A stretch of DNA of 62,346 bases from Candidatus Methylaffinis lahnbergensis (GTDB lineage Bacteria; Pseudomonadota; Alphaproteobacteria; Rhizobiales; Beijerinckiaceae), in assembly GCA_002890675.1 (NCBI GenBank), contig PEFW01000012.1, forward strand, positions 1-62,346, read 5' to 3'. Below, in pieces: positions 11,093 through 20,664 of this stretch (positions within the stretch are counted from its first letter, which is position 1; each line of letters opens with the position of its first letter). The notes under the pieces were generated by a model that made no database searches, was not told the origin of the DNA, and worked only from the letters and a program-made list of their open reading frames with translations. A program made the translations under genes and the position numbers.

Positions 11093-11641
11093 TCACTTGG
11101 CCGCCTCGACCTTTTTTTTCAGGTTTTCGAGACCAGCGCGATACACTTTGCCGACAGCCTGCAACGCCGCCTCGTCGTTCAATTCCGGCGGCGGATCGTT
11201 GTTGGGATAGCCCCGGTAAAAAGCGCCGCGCCATTCGACGGAGCTTTTGCCGCCCTCGGCCGGGAGGACAATGATCGTCGAGAAATAATTGTTCACAGGC
11301 AGGACCTTCACGTCGACTTTGTCGATGCGATAGGAATAGCTCATTTCCACCGCGTCGTATTTGTAGAGGCTTTCGTCGATGGTCGCGCCGCTGTCGAACG
11401 TAAGCTGACGTTTGGCAACCTCCGACTCGTTGTCGCCTGCGCCGGTGGTCTTGGCGACGCCGGGGAGCCAGCTCATATCGTGAAAATCCGCGATTGCTGC
11501 CCACACCTTTGCTGGAGGCGCATCGATTTGGATTGTCTCGGTGATTTTCTGCCGCGACGGTCCATGCGCCCATCCCGCATGGGGGAGCGCCAGGGCGAAG
11601 AAGGCGACCGCGAGTAAAGACTTTTCGATGGTTCCGGCCAT
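11093..11641 (-). CDS. Exported SRPBCC (START-like) family protein
   Basis: 182 aa. Residues 1-28 are a signal peptide (MAGTIEKSLLAVAFFALAL...GWAHG). The mature part is a START-like fold: ITETIQIDAPPAKVWAAIADF, then DMSWLPGV, then SYSYRIDKVDVKVLPVNNYFSTI and SSVEWRGAFYRGYPNNDPPPE, ending in an amphipathic helix ENLKKKVEAAK. Such proteins bind hydrophobic ligands; this ligand is unknown. I chose the ATG at 11641, because it opens the signal peptide and is preceded by AAAGGA; an in-frame start at 11806 would add 55 Arg-rich residues. It is divergent from pepN. Confidence 0.8.
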   Translation of the reverse strand: MAGTIEKSLLAVAFFALALPHAGWAHGPSRQKITETIQIDAPPAKVWAAIADFHDMSWLPGVAKTTGAGDNESEVAKRQLTFDSGATIDESLYKYDAVEMSYSYRIDKVDVKVLPVNNYFSTIIVLPAEGGKSSVEWRGAFYRGYPNNDPPPELNDEAALQAVGKVYRAGLENLKKKVEAAK

Positions 11642-11804
11642 TCCTATATTTCCTTTGCGAAAAGGCAGCGAGAGCAGGCTTTCGCAGCCGAGGGCAATCG
11701 CCGTCCGGGCATCTCCGCTTTGCGCCCCGCCAATCTTGACCCTATGATCACGGCTGTCGTCCGCGCGCGAGCGTGTCCCCTTCCCTTTTCGCCTAGAGGG
11801 TTTC

Positions 11805-14477
11805 ATGCGTACCGATGCCGCCGAACCCGTTCGTCTTAAAGACTATAGGGTTCCCGATTATCTGATCGGCAAGGTCGATCTCGATGTCAAGCTTCACCCG
11901 GCGGCGACACGAGTCACAGCCGGTCTCGCCATCCGCCCGAACCCGTTGGGACGCCCCAATGCCGCCCTCGTTCTCGATGGCGATGGGCTCGCCGCGAAAA
12001 AAATCGCGCTCGATGGCCTTGACCTCGATCTGCGCGCGGCGGAGGCGTGGAACGGCGTTGTGACGCCGGATCAGTTCACGTTGCACGCCCCGCCTAACCG
12101 CCCGTTTGTGCTTGAAATCGAGACCGAAGTCGATGCCGCGGCGAACACCCGCCTTATGGGTCTCTACCGCTCCGGCGCGGCCTATTGCACGCAGTGCGAG
12201 GCGGAAGGCTTTCGCCGCATCACTTATTTTCTCGACCGTCCCGACGTGCTGAGCGTCTACACGGTGAGGCTGGAGGCGGACTTTTCCGAGGCGCCTCTCC
12301 TGCTCTCGAACGGCAACAAGATCGCCTCGGGCAAAATCGAAGGAACGCCGCGTCATTTCGCGGTTTGGCACGATCCTTTTCCAAAGCCCTGCTATCTGTT
12401 CGCACTCGTTGGCGGCGATCTCAGGTCGATTTTCGACATTTTCATTACCCGCTCCGGACGCAAGGTCGTGCTCGGCATCCACGTCGAACACGGCAAGGAA
12501 CACTACGCCGCCTATGCGATGGACGCCTTGAAACGGGCCATGGCCTGGGACGAAGAGGTCTATGGACGCGAATACGATCTCGACGTTTTCAATATCGTGG
12601 CGGTTTCCGATTTCAACATGGGCGCGATGGAGAACAAGGGACTGAATATCTTTAACGACAAATATATTCTTGCTTCGCCTTCGACCGCGACGGACACCGA
12701 TTATGCCCAGATCGAGGCGGTAATCGCGCATGAATATTTTCACAATTGGACCGGCAACCGAATCACCTGCCGCGATTGGTTTCAGCTCTGCCTCAAGGAA
12801 GGTCTGACCGTTTTCCGCGACCATGCGTTTTCGGCCGATATGCGCTCGGCCCCGGTGCGCCGCATCAATGATGTGCGCACCTTGCGCGCCCAACAATTTC
12901 TGGAGGACGCAGGGCCTCTCGCGCATAACGTTCGGCCGGACACTTACCTTGAAATCAATAACTTCTACACCGCCACGATCTATGAAAAAGGCGCCGAAAT
13001 CATCGGCATGCTGAAGGTGCTCATCGGCGACGATGCCTTTCGCAAAGGCATGGATCTCTATTTCGATCTTTACGATGGAATGGCGGCGACGATCGAGGAA
13101 TTCATTTCCTGTTTCGCCGAAACGTCGGCGCGGGATTTGACGCAATTTTCGCGTTGGTACAACCAAGCGGGCACCCCTCTCGTCGAAGCCACGGCGTCCT
13201 ACGACGAAGCGGGGAAAACCTTCACCCTCGATTTTTCCCAATCCTGCAAGCCAACACCCGGCCAGGAGAAGAAGGAGCCCTTTGTCATTCCAATCGCCCT
13301 CGGCCTCGTCGCTCCCGGCCGGGGCGACGTCGAACTGCGCACGGGGGCCCAAGATGGCGCAAGCGCGGCGGAACTGTCGCGCGGGGTGATCGAGCTCTCA
13401 ACCACGCGGCGGCGGATCGTCTTTCGCGACGTTTCAAGCCGCCCGGTTGCCTCCCTTCTCAGGGGGTTCTCGGCGCCGGTCCGGCTCGATTACGCGGCAA
13501 GCGAGGCCGATCTCATTGCGCTCATTTCACATGACAGCGACGGGTTCAACCGCTGGCAGGCGGCGCAGACCTATGCCGCCCGCCTGCTCCTGCGCTCGGT
13601 AGAACGCATCCGCGCCGGAGAGGTGCCAGATCGGGACAAGGAGTTTGTCGCCGGGATCGCCGCCGTCATTGAGAAAAGCGCCGATCCGGCTTACACCGCG
13701 CAGGCAATTACCCTGCCGGGCGAGGCCGACATCGCCCGCGAGATCGGCGAGGATGTGGACCCCGATGCAATCCATCTCGCCCGCGAAGCTCTGCGCAAGG
13801 ATATCGGACAAGACGCCAAGGAAATATTGCTCGCGACCTACGCGCGGCTTGCCCCGGAGGGACCCTATGCACCGGACGCCATTGCCGCAGGGCGGCGGGC
13901 TTTGCGCAATGCCGCGCTCGATCTTTTCGCCGCCGGTGATAAGATCGAAGGCGCGCTTCTCGCCGCACGTCAGCGCGAAGGCGCGACCACCATGACGGAC
14001 GAGATCGCCGCGCTCGCCGTGCTGGGGCATATCCCTGGGAGCGAACGCGAAAACGCCCTCGATGCCTTCTACCGCGCCCATGAAGGCGAAGCACTCGTCA
14101 TCGACAAATGGTTTTCCCTGCAGGCGACGATCCCCGAAAGTGGGACGCTCGACCGGGTGAAATCCCTCATGAAACACAAGGCCTTCTCGTTTAACAACCC
14201 GAACCGGATGCGCTCGCTCGCCGGCTCCTTCGCCGCCATGAATCCGACCCAGTTCAACGCGGAAGATGGCAGCGGTTACGATTTTATCGCGGGAATTGTC
14301 CTCGAGCTCGACGGTAAAAACCCGCAGGTCGCGGCGCGCCTTCTTTCGGCCTTCAAGAGCTGGCGGACGATGGAATCCAAACGCCGGGGCCGCGCCAAGG
14401 CGGCGCTGCGCCACGTAGCCTGCGCGGCAAAACTCTCTCCCGATGTCAAGGACATCGCCGAACGCTTGCTCGCTTGA
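11805..14477 (+). CDS. pepN: Aminopeptidase N
   Basis: 890 aa, full length for the E. coli-type M1 aminopeptidase, a cytosolic zinc enzyme that removes N-terminal residues from peptides. The exopeptidase motif GAMEN is at 273-277. The zinc site is H309-E-Y-F-H313 with the third ligand E332 in LCLKEGLTVFRD, and Glu310 is the catalytic base. The N-terminal beta domain contains EGFRRITYFLDRPDVLSVY; the C-terminal helical domain runs to EAEALVIDKW-like repeats and ends in KDIAERLLA. Start ATG at 11805 (MRTDAAEPVRLKDY). An O-methyltransferase gene follows after 31 bases on the same strand. Confidence 0.96.
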   Translation: MRTDAAEPVRLKDYRVPDYLIGKVDLDVKLHPAATRVTAGLAIRPNPLGRPNAALVLDGDGLAAKKIALDGLDLDLRAAEAWNGVVTPDQFTLHAPPNRPFVLEIETEVDAAANTRLMGLYRSGAAYCTQCEAEGFRRITYFLDRPDVLSVYTVRLEADFSEAPLLLSNGNKIASGKIEGTPRHFAVWHDPFPKPCYLFALVGGDLRSIFDIFITRSGRKVVLGIHVEHGKEHYAAYAMDALKRAMAWDEEVYGREYDLDVFNIVAVSDFNMGAMENKGLNIFNDKYILASPSTATDTDYAQIEAVIAHEYFHNWTGNRITCRDWFQLCLKEGLTVFRDHAFSADMRSAPVRRINDVRTLRAQQFLEDAGPLAHNVRPDTYLEINNFYTATIYEKGAEIIGMLKVLIGDDAFRKGMDLYFDLYDGMAATIEEFISCFAETSARDLTQFSRWYNQAGTPLVEATASYDEAGKTFTLDFSQSCKPTPGQEKKEPFVIPIALGLVAPGRGDVELRTGAQDGASAAELSRGVIELSTTRRRIVFRDVSSRPVASLLRGFSAPVRLDYAASEADLIALISHDSDGFNRWQAAQTYAARLLLRSVERIRAGEVPDRDKEFVAGIAAVIEKSADPAYTAQAITLPGEADIAREIGEDVDPDAIHLAREALRKDIGQDAKEILLATYARLAPEGPYAPDAIAAGRRALRNAALDLFAAGDKIEGALLAARQREGATTMTDEIAALAVLGHIPGSERENALDAFYRAHEGEALVIDKWFSLQATIPESGTLDRVKSLMKHKAFSFNNPNRMRSLAGSFAAMNPTQFNAEDGSGYDFIAGIVLELDGKNPQVAARLLSAFKSWRTMESKRRGRAKAALRHVACAAKLSPDVKDIAERLLA

Positions 14478-14508
14478 CCGACGCTGTCACAAAGCTTGAG
14501 GGTCATCC

Positions 14509-15177
14509 ATGACAGAGGCGCTTTGGACCGCCGTCGATGAATATATCATCCGCATGCTTGTGCCACCCGACCCGGTGCTGGACGCGGCGCTGGACGCGAG
14601 CGACGCAGCTGGCCTTCCGGCCATCCAAGTTACGCCAAACCAAGGCAAGCTCCTGCATCTCTTGGCCCGCCTCCAAGGCACGCGGAGAATTCTGGAGATT
14701 GGCACCCTCGGCGGCTACAGTACCATCTGGCTCGCCAGGGCCCTGCCCGAGGATGGCCTACTCATTACGCTAGAGGCCGACCCGAGGCACGCGGAGGTTG
14801 CGCGTGCAAACATTTCCCGCGCGGGCTTGGATGCGATGGTGGATCTGCGGGTTGGCCGCGCACTAGAGACGCTGCCACGGATCACCGCCGGGAACGGCGG
14901 CGCTTTCGATCTCATCTTCATCGACGCCGACAAGCAAAGCATCCCCGAGTATTTCAGATTCGCCCGCAAATTATCGTCGCGGGGCAGTCTAATCATCGTC
15001 GATAACGTTATACGCGACGGCAGGGTAATCGATGCCGCAAGCCCCGATCCTGATATTTTGGGGATACGCAGGTTCAATGAAATGCTCGCAACCGAGCCCG
15101 GCGTCTGCGCCACGGCGATCCAAACCGTCGGAGCCAAGGGCCACGATGGTTTCGCCATCGTGCTGGTGACCATTTAG
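14509..15177 (+). CDS. SAM-dependent O-methyltransferase (CCoAOMT-like)
   Basis: 222 aa class I methyltransferase. The AdoMet-binding loop is ILEIGTLGGYSTIWLARAL (residues about 63-81). The acidic motif DLIFIDADKQSIPEYF (near 138) matches the metal-binding region of caffeoyl-CoA/catechol-type O-methyltransferases, and VDNVIRDGRV follows. The N-terminal helical segment QVTPNQGKLLHLLARLQ is also typical. The substrate cannot be read from sequence. It lies 31 bases after pepN and could be co-transcribed. Confidence 0.88.
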   Translation: MTEALWTAVDEYIIRMLVPPDPVLDAALDASDAAGLPAIQVTPNQGKLLHLLARLQGTRRILEIGTLGGYSTIWLARALPEDGLLITLEADPRHAEVARANISRAGLDAMVDLRVGRALETLPRITAGNGGAFDLIFIDADKQSIPEYFRFARKLSSRGSLIIVDNVIRDGRVIDAASPDPDILGIRRFNEMLATEPGVCATAIQTVGAKGHDGFAIVLVTI

Positions 15178-15363
15178 CGTCGCAGCCCTGACTTATGTTG
15201 CCATCCTTCTGCCCGGCGGCCCGTGGCGGCCATCTTCCGCGCGGCGATCAAATTTGCATTCATTTTTAATTAATCTCTGGACAAAACAAAAAAGTGAGAC
15301 TCTGATGAAATCGATTCGGAGAGATGCGGCACATCGCTCCGGTCGGTTTCGAGGGGGCCTGAT

Positions 15364-17724
15364 ATGGCGCGCGCGGATTCCGCGCATGCTTCCGTGCGAG
15401 CGGGGGCAGCGCGGGGACTTGCCTGTACGGCGACGCAAGCCGCCGTTCTACGTTTGGCCCAGCACGAAATTTGGGTACGGCGCGCGGTCCCCGCCATGGC
15501 GGCGCTGTTTGCCGGCGCACTTTTTGCGATCACAGTCGTTATAACGCGCGAGGCATATGATCGCACGGTAACCGATGCCTTCACCGACATTGAATTGACC
15601 GCCGCCGTCGTAACCGGCAATCTTAATGGCACGTTTAGGGATTCGCTCAATACCGATCCGGCGGCGGCTCTGGCGCACGCGGCGCCTCCCCGCGCCTTCG
15701 TGCGCGGGCAGCAGCTGGTCGTAACCGGCGCCGCCGGCGACATAGTCGCCGCCGCTCCCCCGCTATCCGGCCAAAACGCCACGCTCACCGATTATTTGGG
15801 GCCCTCGCAGCCGTTAACGATTTTCGCGGAAAAAGCCGGCGTCTTGCGGATCAACCTCGCGGACGGTGCGGATGCCTTGGCGGCCGTGCGCACGCTCGAT
15901 CCACCGTTGGGCCAAGTCGCGATCGTTCATCCCATGGCGGCGGTCCTCGCCGAATGGCAAGCGGCGGCGTTTCGCGCCACCATCCTTTTGAGCTGCACGG
16001 TCCTTGTGCTGATTGCCCTGGGGATCGCCTATTTCTGGCAGGCCTCGCGCGCAGGCGAGGCCAATCAATTGTGCGAGAGGATGCAGAACCGAGTCGACAC
16101 CGCGCTTGGCCGGGGACGCTGCGGCCTCTGGGATTGGGATCTTGCACGCGGGCGAATCTACTGGTCTGATTCGATGTACGAGATGCTTGGCATGACGCCG
16201 GCCGGCCAATTCATGTCCTTTGGCGACGTCAATGCGCTGGTTCATCCGCAGGATGGCGCCCTAACGACGATGGCCGAGATGCTGACCGGTTCGCAAGCCG
16301 ATTCGATTGATCACGCTTTCCGGATGCAGACTGTGAACGGCGAGTGGATCTGGGTGCGGGCGCGGGCCGAGCTCGTGCGGGAGCAGGCGGGCGAGCCGCC
16401 GCACCTCGTCGGAATCGCCGTCGACATCACCGAACAAAGGGCTCTCGCCGAGCGCACCGCGACGGCCGACTTACGCCTTCGCGACGCGATCGAGACTGTG
16501 TCGGAAGCATTCGTTCTTTGGGATGCCGGCAACCGGCTCGTCATGTGCAATTCCAAATTCCAGAAATTCCACCATCTGGCGAGCGACGCGATCCTCTCCG
16601 GAACGCCCTATGCCCAGGTGATGGGGAAAGGGACTCCCCCCGTGATCCAGACTCAAATCGCGCTTGGCGAGCGGCCGCTTGCCGGGGCGCGCACCTACGA
16701 GGCGCGTCTTGGCGATGGCCGCTGGCTGCAAATCAACGAAAGGCGCACCAAGGACGGCGGCTATGTTTCGGTCGGCACCGACATCACCGCGCTGAAGCGC
16801 CACGAGGAACAATTGATGGACTCGGAACGCCGCCTCTTGGCGACCGTTGCCGACTTGCGCAAATCCCGCCAAACCCTGGAATTGCAAGCGAAGCAGCTCG
16901 CCGATCTCGCCGAGAAATATTTGGAGCAGAAGGCCGAGGCCGAGACCGCGAACCTGGCCAAATCCGAATTTCTCGCCAATATGAGTCACGAACTTCGGAC
17001 GCCGCTCAATGCCATCATCGGCTTTGCCGAATTGATGCACCAAGAAACATTCGGCGCCTTGGGATCGCCGAAATATGCCGGTTATTGCAGCGACATAAGG
17101 CAAAGTGGCCAATATCTGCTCGGCGTGATCTCGGATGTCCTCGACATGTCGCGCCTCGAATCCGGCCGGGTGCGGCTTCAGAAGACCGATTTCGAGATCG
17201 ATGCCGCGGTCGGCGCGGCGGTTGCGGCGGTTGCAACAATCGCCACCGAAAAGGAAATCAGCCTTCTCGCCGAAACCTTGCCGGACACGTCCATCCATGC
17301 CGACCGCGCCGCGATTGAAAAAATTCTCACGATTCTTTTGCGCAACGCGGTTAAATTCACCCCGAATTGCGGCCGCGTCAGCGTTCGCGCGCGGATGGTT
17401 CAGGGCGCTCTGAATATCTATGTTGAAGATACCGGAATGGGCATTCCACCGGCGCCTCTGGCAAGGCTTGGCCGGCCGTTCGAACAATTGGACGGAACGC
17501 TCGACAACGGCATGAAGGGTTCGGGCCTTGGCCTCGCGATCGCGCGTTCGCTCGTAGATCTTCATGGCGGCTCGATACGCATCCGGTCATCGGTTGGCAA
17601 TGGAACGATCGTCCTCGTCCATTTGCCCGAATCCCGCGACGTGCCGCGCCAAAAGCTGCTTTTGGCGGCAGGCGCTTTGCGCCGGCCAGCGCAGCCGCAA
17701 AAGCTGCGTGCCTCAGCGGGGTGA
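15364..17724 (+). CDS. PAS-domain sensor histidine kinase
   Basis: 786 aa. Membrane helix 1 is at about 40-62 (AMAALFAGALFAITVVI), an extracytoplasmic region follows, and helix 2 is at about 200-221 (ATILLSCTVLVLIALGIAYFW). Next come PAS 1 (GLWDWDLARGRIYWSDSMYEMLG) with its PAC tail, a second PAS (AFVLWDAGNRLVMCNSKFQ), a coiled-coil linker, HisKA with phospho-acceptor His542 in NMSHELRTPLNAIIGFAEL, and HATPase_c with LLRNAVKFTP, DTGMGIP and GSGLGLAIARS. The layout recalls PleC/DivJ/PdhS kinases of alphaproteobacteria, but that assignment is a guess. The ATG follows GAGGGGG. The 3' end overlaps the convergent glnE by 12 bases. Confidence 0.9.
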   Translation: MARADSAHASVRAGAARGLACTATQAAVLRLAQHEIWVRRAVPAMAALFAGALFAITVVITREAYDRTVTDAFTDIELTAAVVTGNLNGTFRDSLNTDPAAALAHAAPPRAFVRGQQLVVTGAAGDIVAAAPPLSGQNATLTDYLGPSQPLTIFAEKAGVLRINLADGADALAAVRTLDPPLGQVAIVHPMAAVLAEWQAAAFRATILLSCTVLVLIALGIAYFWQASRAGEANQLCERMQNRVDTALGRGRCGLWDWDLARGRIYWSDSMYEMLGMTPAGQFMSFGDVNALVHPQDGALTTMAEMLTGSQADSIDHAFRMQTVNGEWIWVRARAELVREQAGEPPHLVGIAVDITEQRALAERTATADLRLRDAIETVSEAFVLWDAGNRLVMCNSKFQKFHHLASDAILSGTPYAQVMGKGTPPVIQTQIALGERPLAGARTYEARLGDGRWLQINERRTKDGGYVSVGTDITALKRHEEQLMDSERRLLATVADLRKSRQTLELQAKQLADLAEKYLEQKAEAETANLAKSEFLANMSHELRTPLNAIIGFAELMHQETFGALGSPKYAGYCSDIRQSGQYLLGVISDVLDMSRLESGRVRLQKTDFEIDAAVGAAVAAVATIATEKEISLLAETLPDTSIHADRAAIEKILTILLRNAVKFTPNCGRVSVRARMVQGALNIYVEDTGMGIPPAPLARLGRPFEQLDGTLDNGMKGSGLGLAIARSLVDLHGGSIRIRSSVGNGTIVLVHLPESRDVPRQKLLLAAGALRRPAQPQKLRASAG

Positions 17725-20664
17725 CAAAACATTTTCGAAAACACGGCGCACCTCGGCGCGCATGTCGCAAAGGCAGCTTTCGAGCCCGCCGATGGCCGGC
17801 TGCCCAGCCACTTTCGCAAGGCGCCGCTTAACCGCTTCGTTCGCCGTGCGTGGATCGGTGCCCGGGTCCAAGGTCAGGCGCAGGATTTGGGTAACATCTG
17901 AAAAGAGGCGGTACGCGTTCACGAGAATGCCGGCGCTCTCCGCGTCTAGCAATCCGCAACTCACCGCGGTCTCGATCACGGTCAAGGCCGAAACGCATAC
18001 GAGGCTTGGCTCGGCGTCGGCGTGGCGCAGCAAAAGATATTGGGCCAAGAATTCGATGTCGATAAGCCCGCCAGCCGCAAGCTTCAAATCCCAAGGGTCG
18101 CCGTCTCCCTTCGTTTGCGCGATGAGGCGCCGCATTTCATAAACATCTTGGCGCAGCGCGCCGCCGCGCCGCCGGATGAGCAAGGCGCGGATGGCGCCGC
18201 TGGTTTGCGCGCCAAGTTGAACATTGCCCGCGATTGGCCGCGCGCGCGTCAATGCCATATGCTCCCAGGTTTCCGCCTCCTTGGTTTGATAATCGACGAA
18301 ACTCGCGAATTGGGTCGCGATTGGTCCCTGGCGGCCGGAAGGCCGCAACCGCATATCGACCTCGTAAAGCCGGCCCCGCCGCGTCGCGACGGTCAAGGCG
18401 GAGATCAGACGTTGCGCTATGCGGGTGTAATATTGCACCGCGTGAAGCGGCCGGGAACCATCGGACTCCGGCCGCGCCGGATCGAAATCATAGATGAGCA
18501 TAAGATCGAGATCAGAGGCCGCGGTCATTTCGCGCGAGCCAAGCTTGCCAAGCGCCAAAACGATCGACCTGCCTCCAGGCACGCGCCCATGCTCGCCCGC
18601 GAAGACGCGCTCCACATGCACGAGGCAGGCCTCGACGATGCTCGCCGCCAGCGCCGAATAGGCGAGCCCAGCGGCGGTAGGTTCGATCGTCGATGACCAC
18701 AACCGCAGGCCGATGGGAAATAGTTCCTCCTTCGCGAAATCGCGCAGCGCATCGAGGAATTCCTCGGTCTCGCGTTTATGTTGCAGGACTTGTCCGGCGC
18801 GTTGCCTGAATGCATTTTCTTCGAGGGGAGCCTTGAGGGCTTCCGGATCGATCGCGGCGTCGAGCACATGCGGACGGCTTATGACGGTGCGCGCGAGTCT
18901 TGGCGCGCCGCCAAGAATTTCGCCGAACAATTCGCAGACCGGCGGATTGGATTTTAGCACCGAAAAAAGTTCGGCTGCCGCGGGCATGCCGGTCAGCGCG
19001 GAATCGAATCCGGCGAGCGCGGCATCGGGATCGCCTGAGTGCGCGAACGTCTGCAAAAGCAGCGGCACCAGTTCGGTAAGGACTTCCCGCGCGCGAGGGG
19101 TGCGCACGCCGGGACGGCGGCCGAAGTGCCAGCCCCGGATCGTCTCGGCGGCCAGCGACGCTTTCTTGAAGCCCAACCGCAACAATGTTTCGAGAGTTTC
19201 CGGATCGTCGTCGGCGCCCGTGAAAACAAGACTGCCGGCCGAAGCATCGAGCCGCGGCGAATGTTCGAACAACCGCCCATAATGATAGGAGACGAGCCGC
19301 AGGTGATGCGTGACGTCGCCGCAAAAGCGGCTTTTCCGCGGGTAACCGCAAAACCTGGCGAAGCGCCCAAGGATTTCTGGGTCTTGCGGCAACCGCTGGG
19401 TTTGCTCGTCGGCGACCATCTGCAACCGGTGTTCGATTTCGCGCAAGAAGAGATAGGACGCGCGCAAGTCCGCGACCGCCTCGCGCGTGACCCAACCTTC
19501 CTTGCCGAGTTCATCCAGCATGTCGAGGGTGCGCGCGCCACGCAGGCGAGGCCTCTTGCCGCCGAAGATCAATTGCTGGGTCTGCACGAAAAATTCGATT
19601 TCGCGAATGCCGCCGCGTCCCAATTTAACGTCGTGACCGGCGACCGCGATCTCGGCATGCCCCCGGACCGCGTGAATCTGGCGCTTCATCGCGGCAATGT
19701 CCGCGATCGCGGCATAATCGAAATACTTTCGCCAAATGAAAGGCATGAGATTGGCGAGAAAAGTCTCGCCAAGCGCCTTGTCGCCGGCGGACGGCCGCGC
19801 CTTGATCAAGGCCGCGCGCTCCCAGTTCTGGCCAAGACTTTCGTAATAGGAATAGGCGGCGGGCAGCGCGATCGCTACCGCCGTCGAACCGGGATCGGGA
19901 CGCAACCGCAAATCGACGCGCAGGACGTAACCATCCCCGGTCCGCTCCTGGAGCAACCGGACAAATCCCTTAGTGATGCCGGCAAAGAGCGTCGCGGGCT
20001 CCACCGTCCGAGCTATCGAGGCACAATTGGGATCGAAGAAGACCACGATATCGACATCGCTCGAATAATTGAGTTCGCGCGCGCCGAGCTTGCCGAGTGC
20101 CAGGATGACGAGACCGCATCCCTGTTCGGGGTTCGCGGCATCGGAAAGCCGCAGCCGGTCCGCGCGAGCGGCATCGCGCAACAGAAAACGCAACGCCACC
20201 GATATGAAGACATCGGCGGCGCGCGACAAAGCCTCGGTCGTCGCGATCACATCGAAAACGCCGCCTAGATTGGCGAGCGCGACGAGAAGGGCGGTCTCCT
20301 GCTTCGCAAGCCGCAACGCGCGCATGACCGCGGCTTCGCTGGAGGCTTGGCCGCAGGCTTCCTCGAGAGTGACAAGGCACGTCGCAAGGCAGGCCGAGGG
20401 GGAAGTCTCGAGACATCGCTTGAGCCGGGAGGCGTTCGCCGTCGCGAGACGCCAGAGAAATGGCGAATGATCGGCAAGCGCCAGAAGCAGGGCGCGCACG
20501 CCGGGCTCGTTGGCGAGGCTTTGCGGCAATTCCGCGTCGCCGGGCATTGCCAGAAAGTCGGCGAGGCGGGATCCGGCGCGGCTCGCATCGTAAAGTTGCG
20601 GGGCGGTGCGCAAGCGCCGCCAAAGCGGATGGTCCGCGCGGTCTTGTGCAGGAACATCATTCAT
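17713..20664 (-). CDS. glnE: Bifunctional glutamine-synthetase adenylyltransferase/adenylyl-removing enzyme
   Basis: 983 aa, the expected length. It adenylylates and deadenylylates glutamine synthetase in response to PII. The two nucleotidyltransferase modules are visible: ALGKLGARELNYSSDVDIVVFFD (adenylyl-removing, near 190) and ALGKLGSREMTAASDLDLMLIYD (adenylyl transferase, near 705), each with the paired acidic residues DxD. The C-terminal DLKLAAGGLIDIEFLAQYLLL is also characteristic. The ATG at 20664 overlaps the stop of the upstream kinase gene by 4 bases, so translation is probably coupled. The end overlaps a convergent kinase gene. Confidence 0.97.
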   Translation of the reverse strand: MNDVPAQDRADHPLWRRLRTAPQLYDASRAGSRLADFLAMPGDAELPQSLANEPGVRALLLALADHSPFLWRLATANASRLKRCLETSPSACLATCLVTLEEACGQASSEAAVMRALRLAKQETALLVALANLGGVFDVIATTEALSRAADVFISVALRFLLRDAARADRLRLSDAANPEQGCGLVILALGKLGARELNYSSDVDIVVFFDPNCASIARTVEPATLFAGITKGFVRLLQERTGDGYVLRVDLRLRPDPGSTAVAIALPAAYSYYESLGQNWERAALIKARPSAGDKALGETFLANLMPFIWRKYFDYAAIADIAAMKRQIHAVRGHAEIAVAGHDVKLGRGGIREIEFFVQTQQLIFGGKRPRLRGARTLDMLDELGKEGWVTREAVADLRASYLFLREIEHRLQMVADEQTQRLPQDPEILGRFARFCGYPRKSRFCGDVTHHLRLVSYHYGRLFEHSPRLDASAGSLVFTGADDDPETLETLLRLGFKKASLAAETIRGWHFGRRPGVRTPRAREVLTELVPLLLQTFAHSGDPDAALAGFDSALTGMPAAAELFSVLKSNPPVCELFGEILGGAPRLARTVISRPHVLDAAIDPEALKAPLEENAFRQRAGQVLQHKRETEEFLDALRDFAKEELFPIGLRLWSSTIEPTAAGLAYSALAASIVEACLVHVERVFAGEHGRVPGGRSIVLALGKLGSREMTAASDLDLMLIYDFDPARPESDGSRPLHAVQYYTRIAQRLISALTVATRRGRLYEVDMRLRPSGRQGPIATQFASFVDYQTKEAETWEHMALTRARPIAGNVQLGAQTSGAIRALLIRRRGGALRQDVYEMRRLIAQTKGDGDPWDLKLAAGGLIDIEFLAQYLLLRHADAEPSLVCVSALTVIETAVSCGLLDAESAGILVNAYRLFSDVTQILRLTLDPGTDPRTANEAVKRRLAKVAGQPAIGGLESCLCDMRAEVRRVFENVLSPR

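Noticed and set aside
11793..13352. Long minus-strand open frame (519 codons) inside pepN
   Set aside because: Antisense shadow of a GC-rich gene with clear family motifs on the plus strand; the minus translation is Arg/Gly/His-rich and family-free. The same holds for long antisense frames at 6293-7717, 23152-24423, 19039-20268 and 34922-36157.
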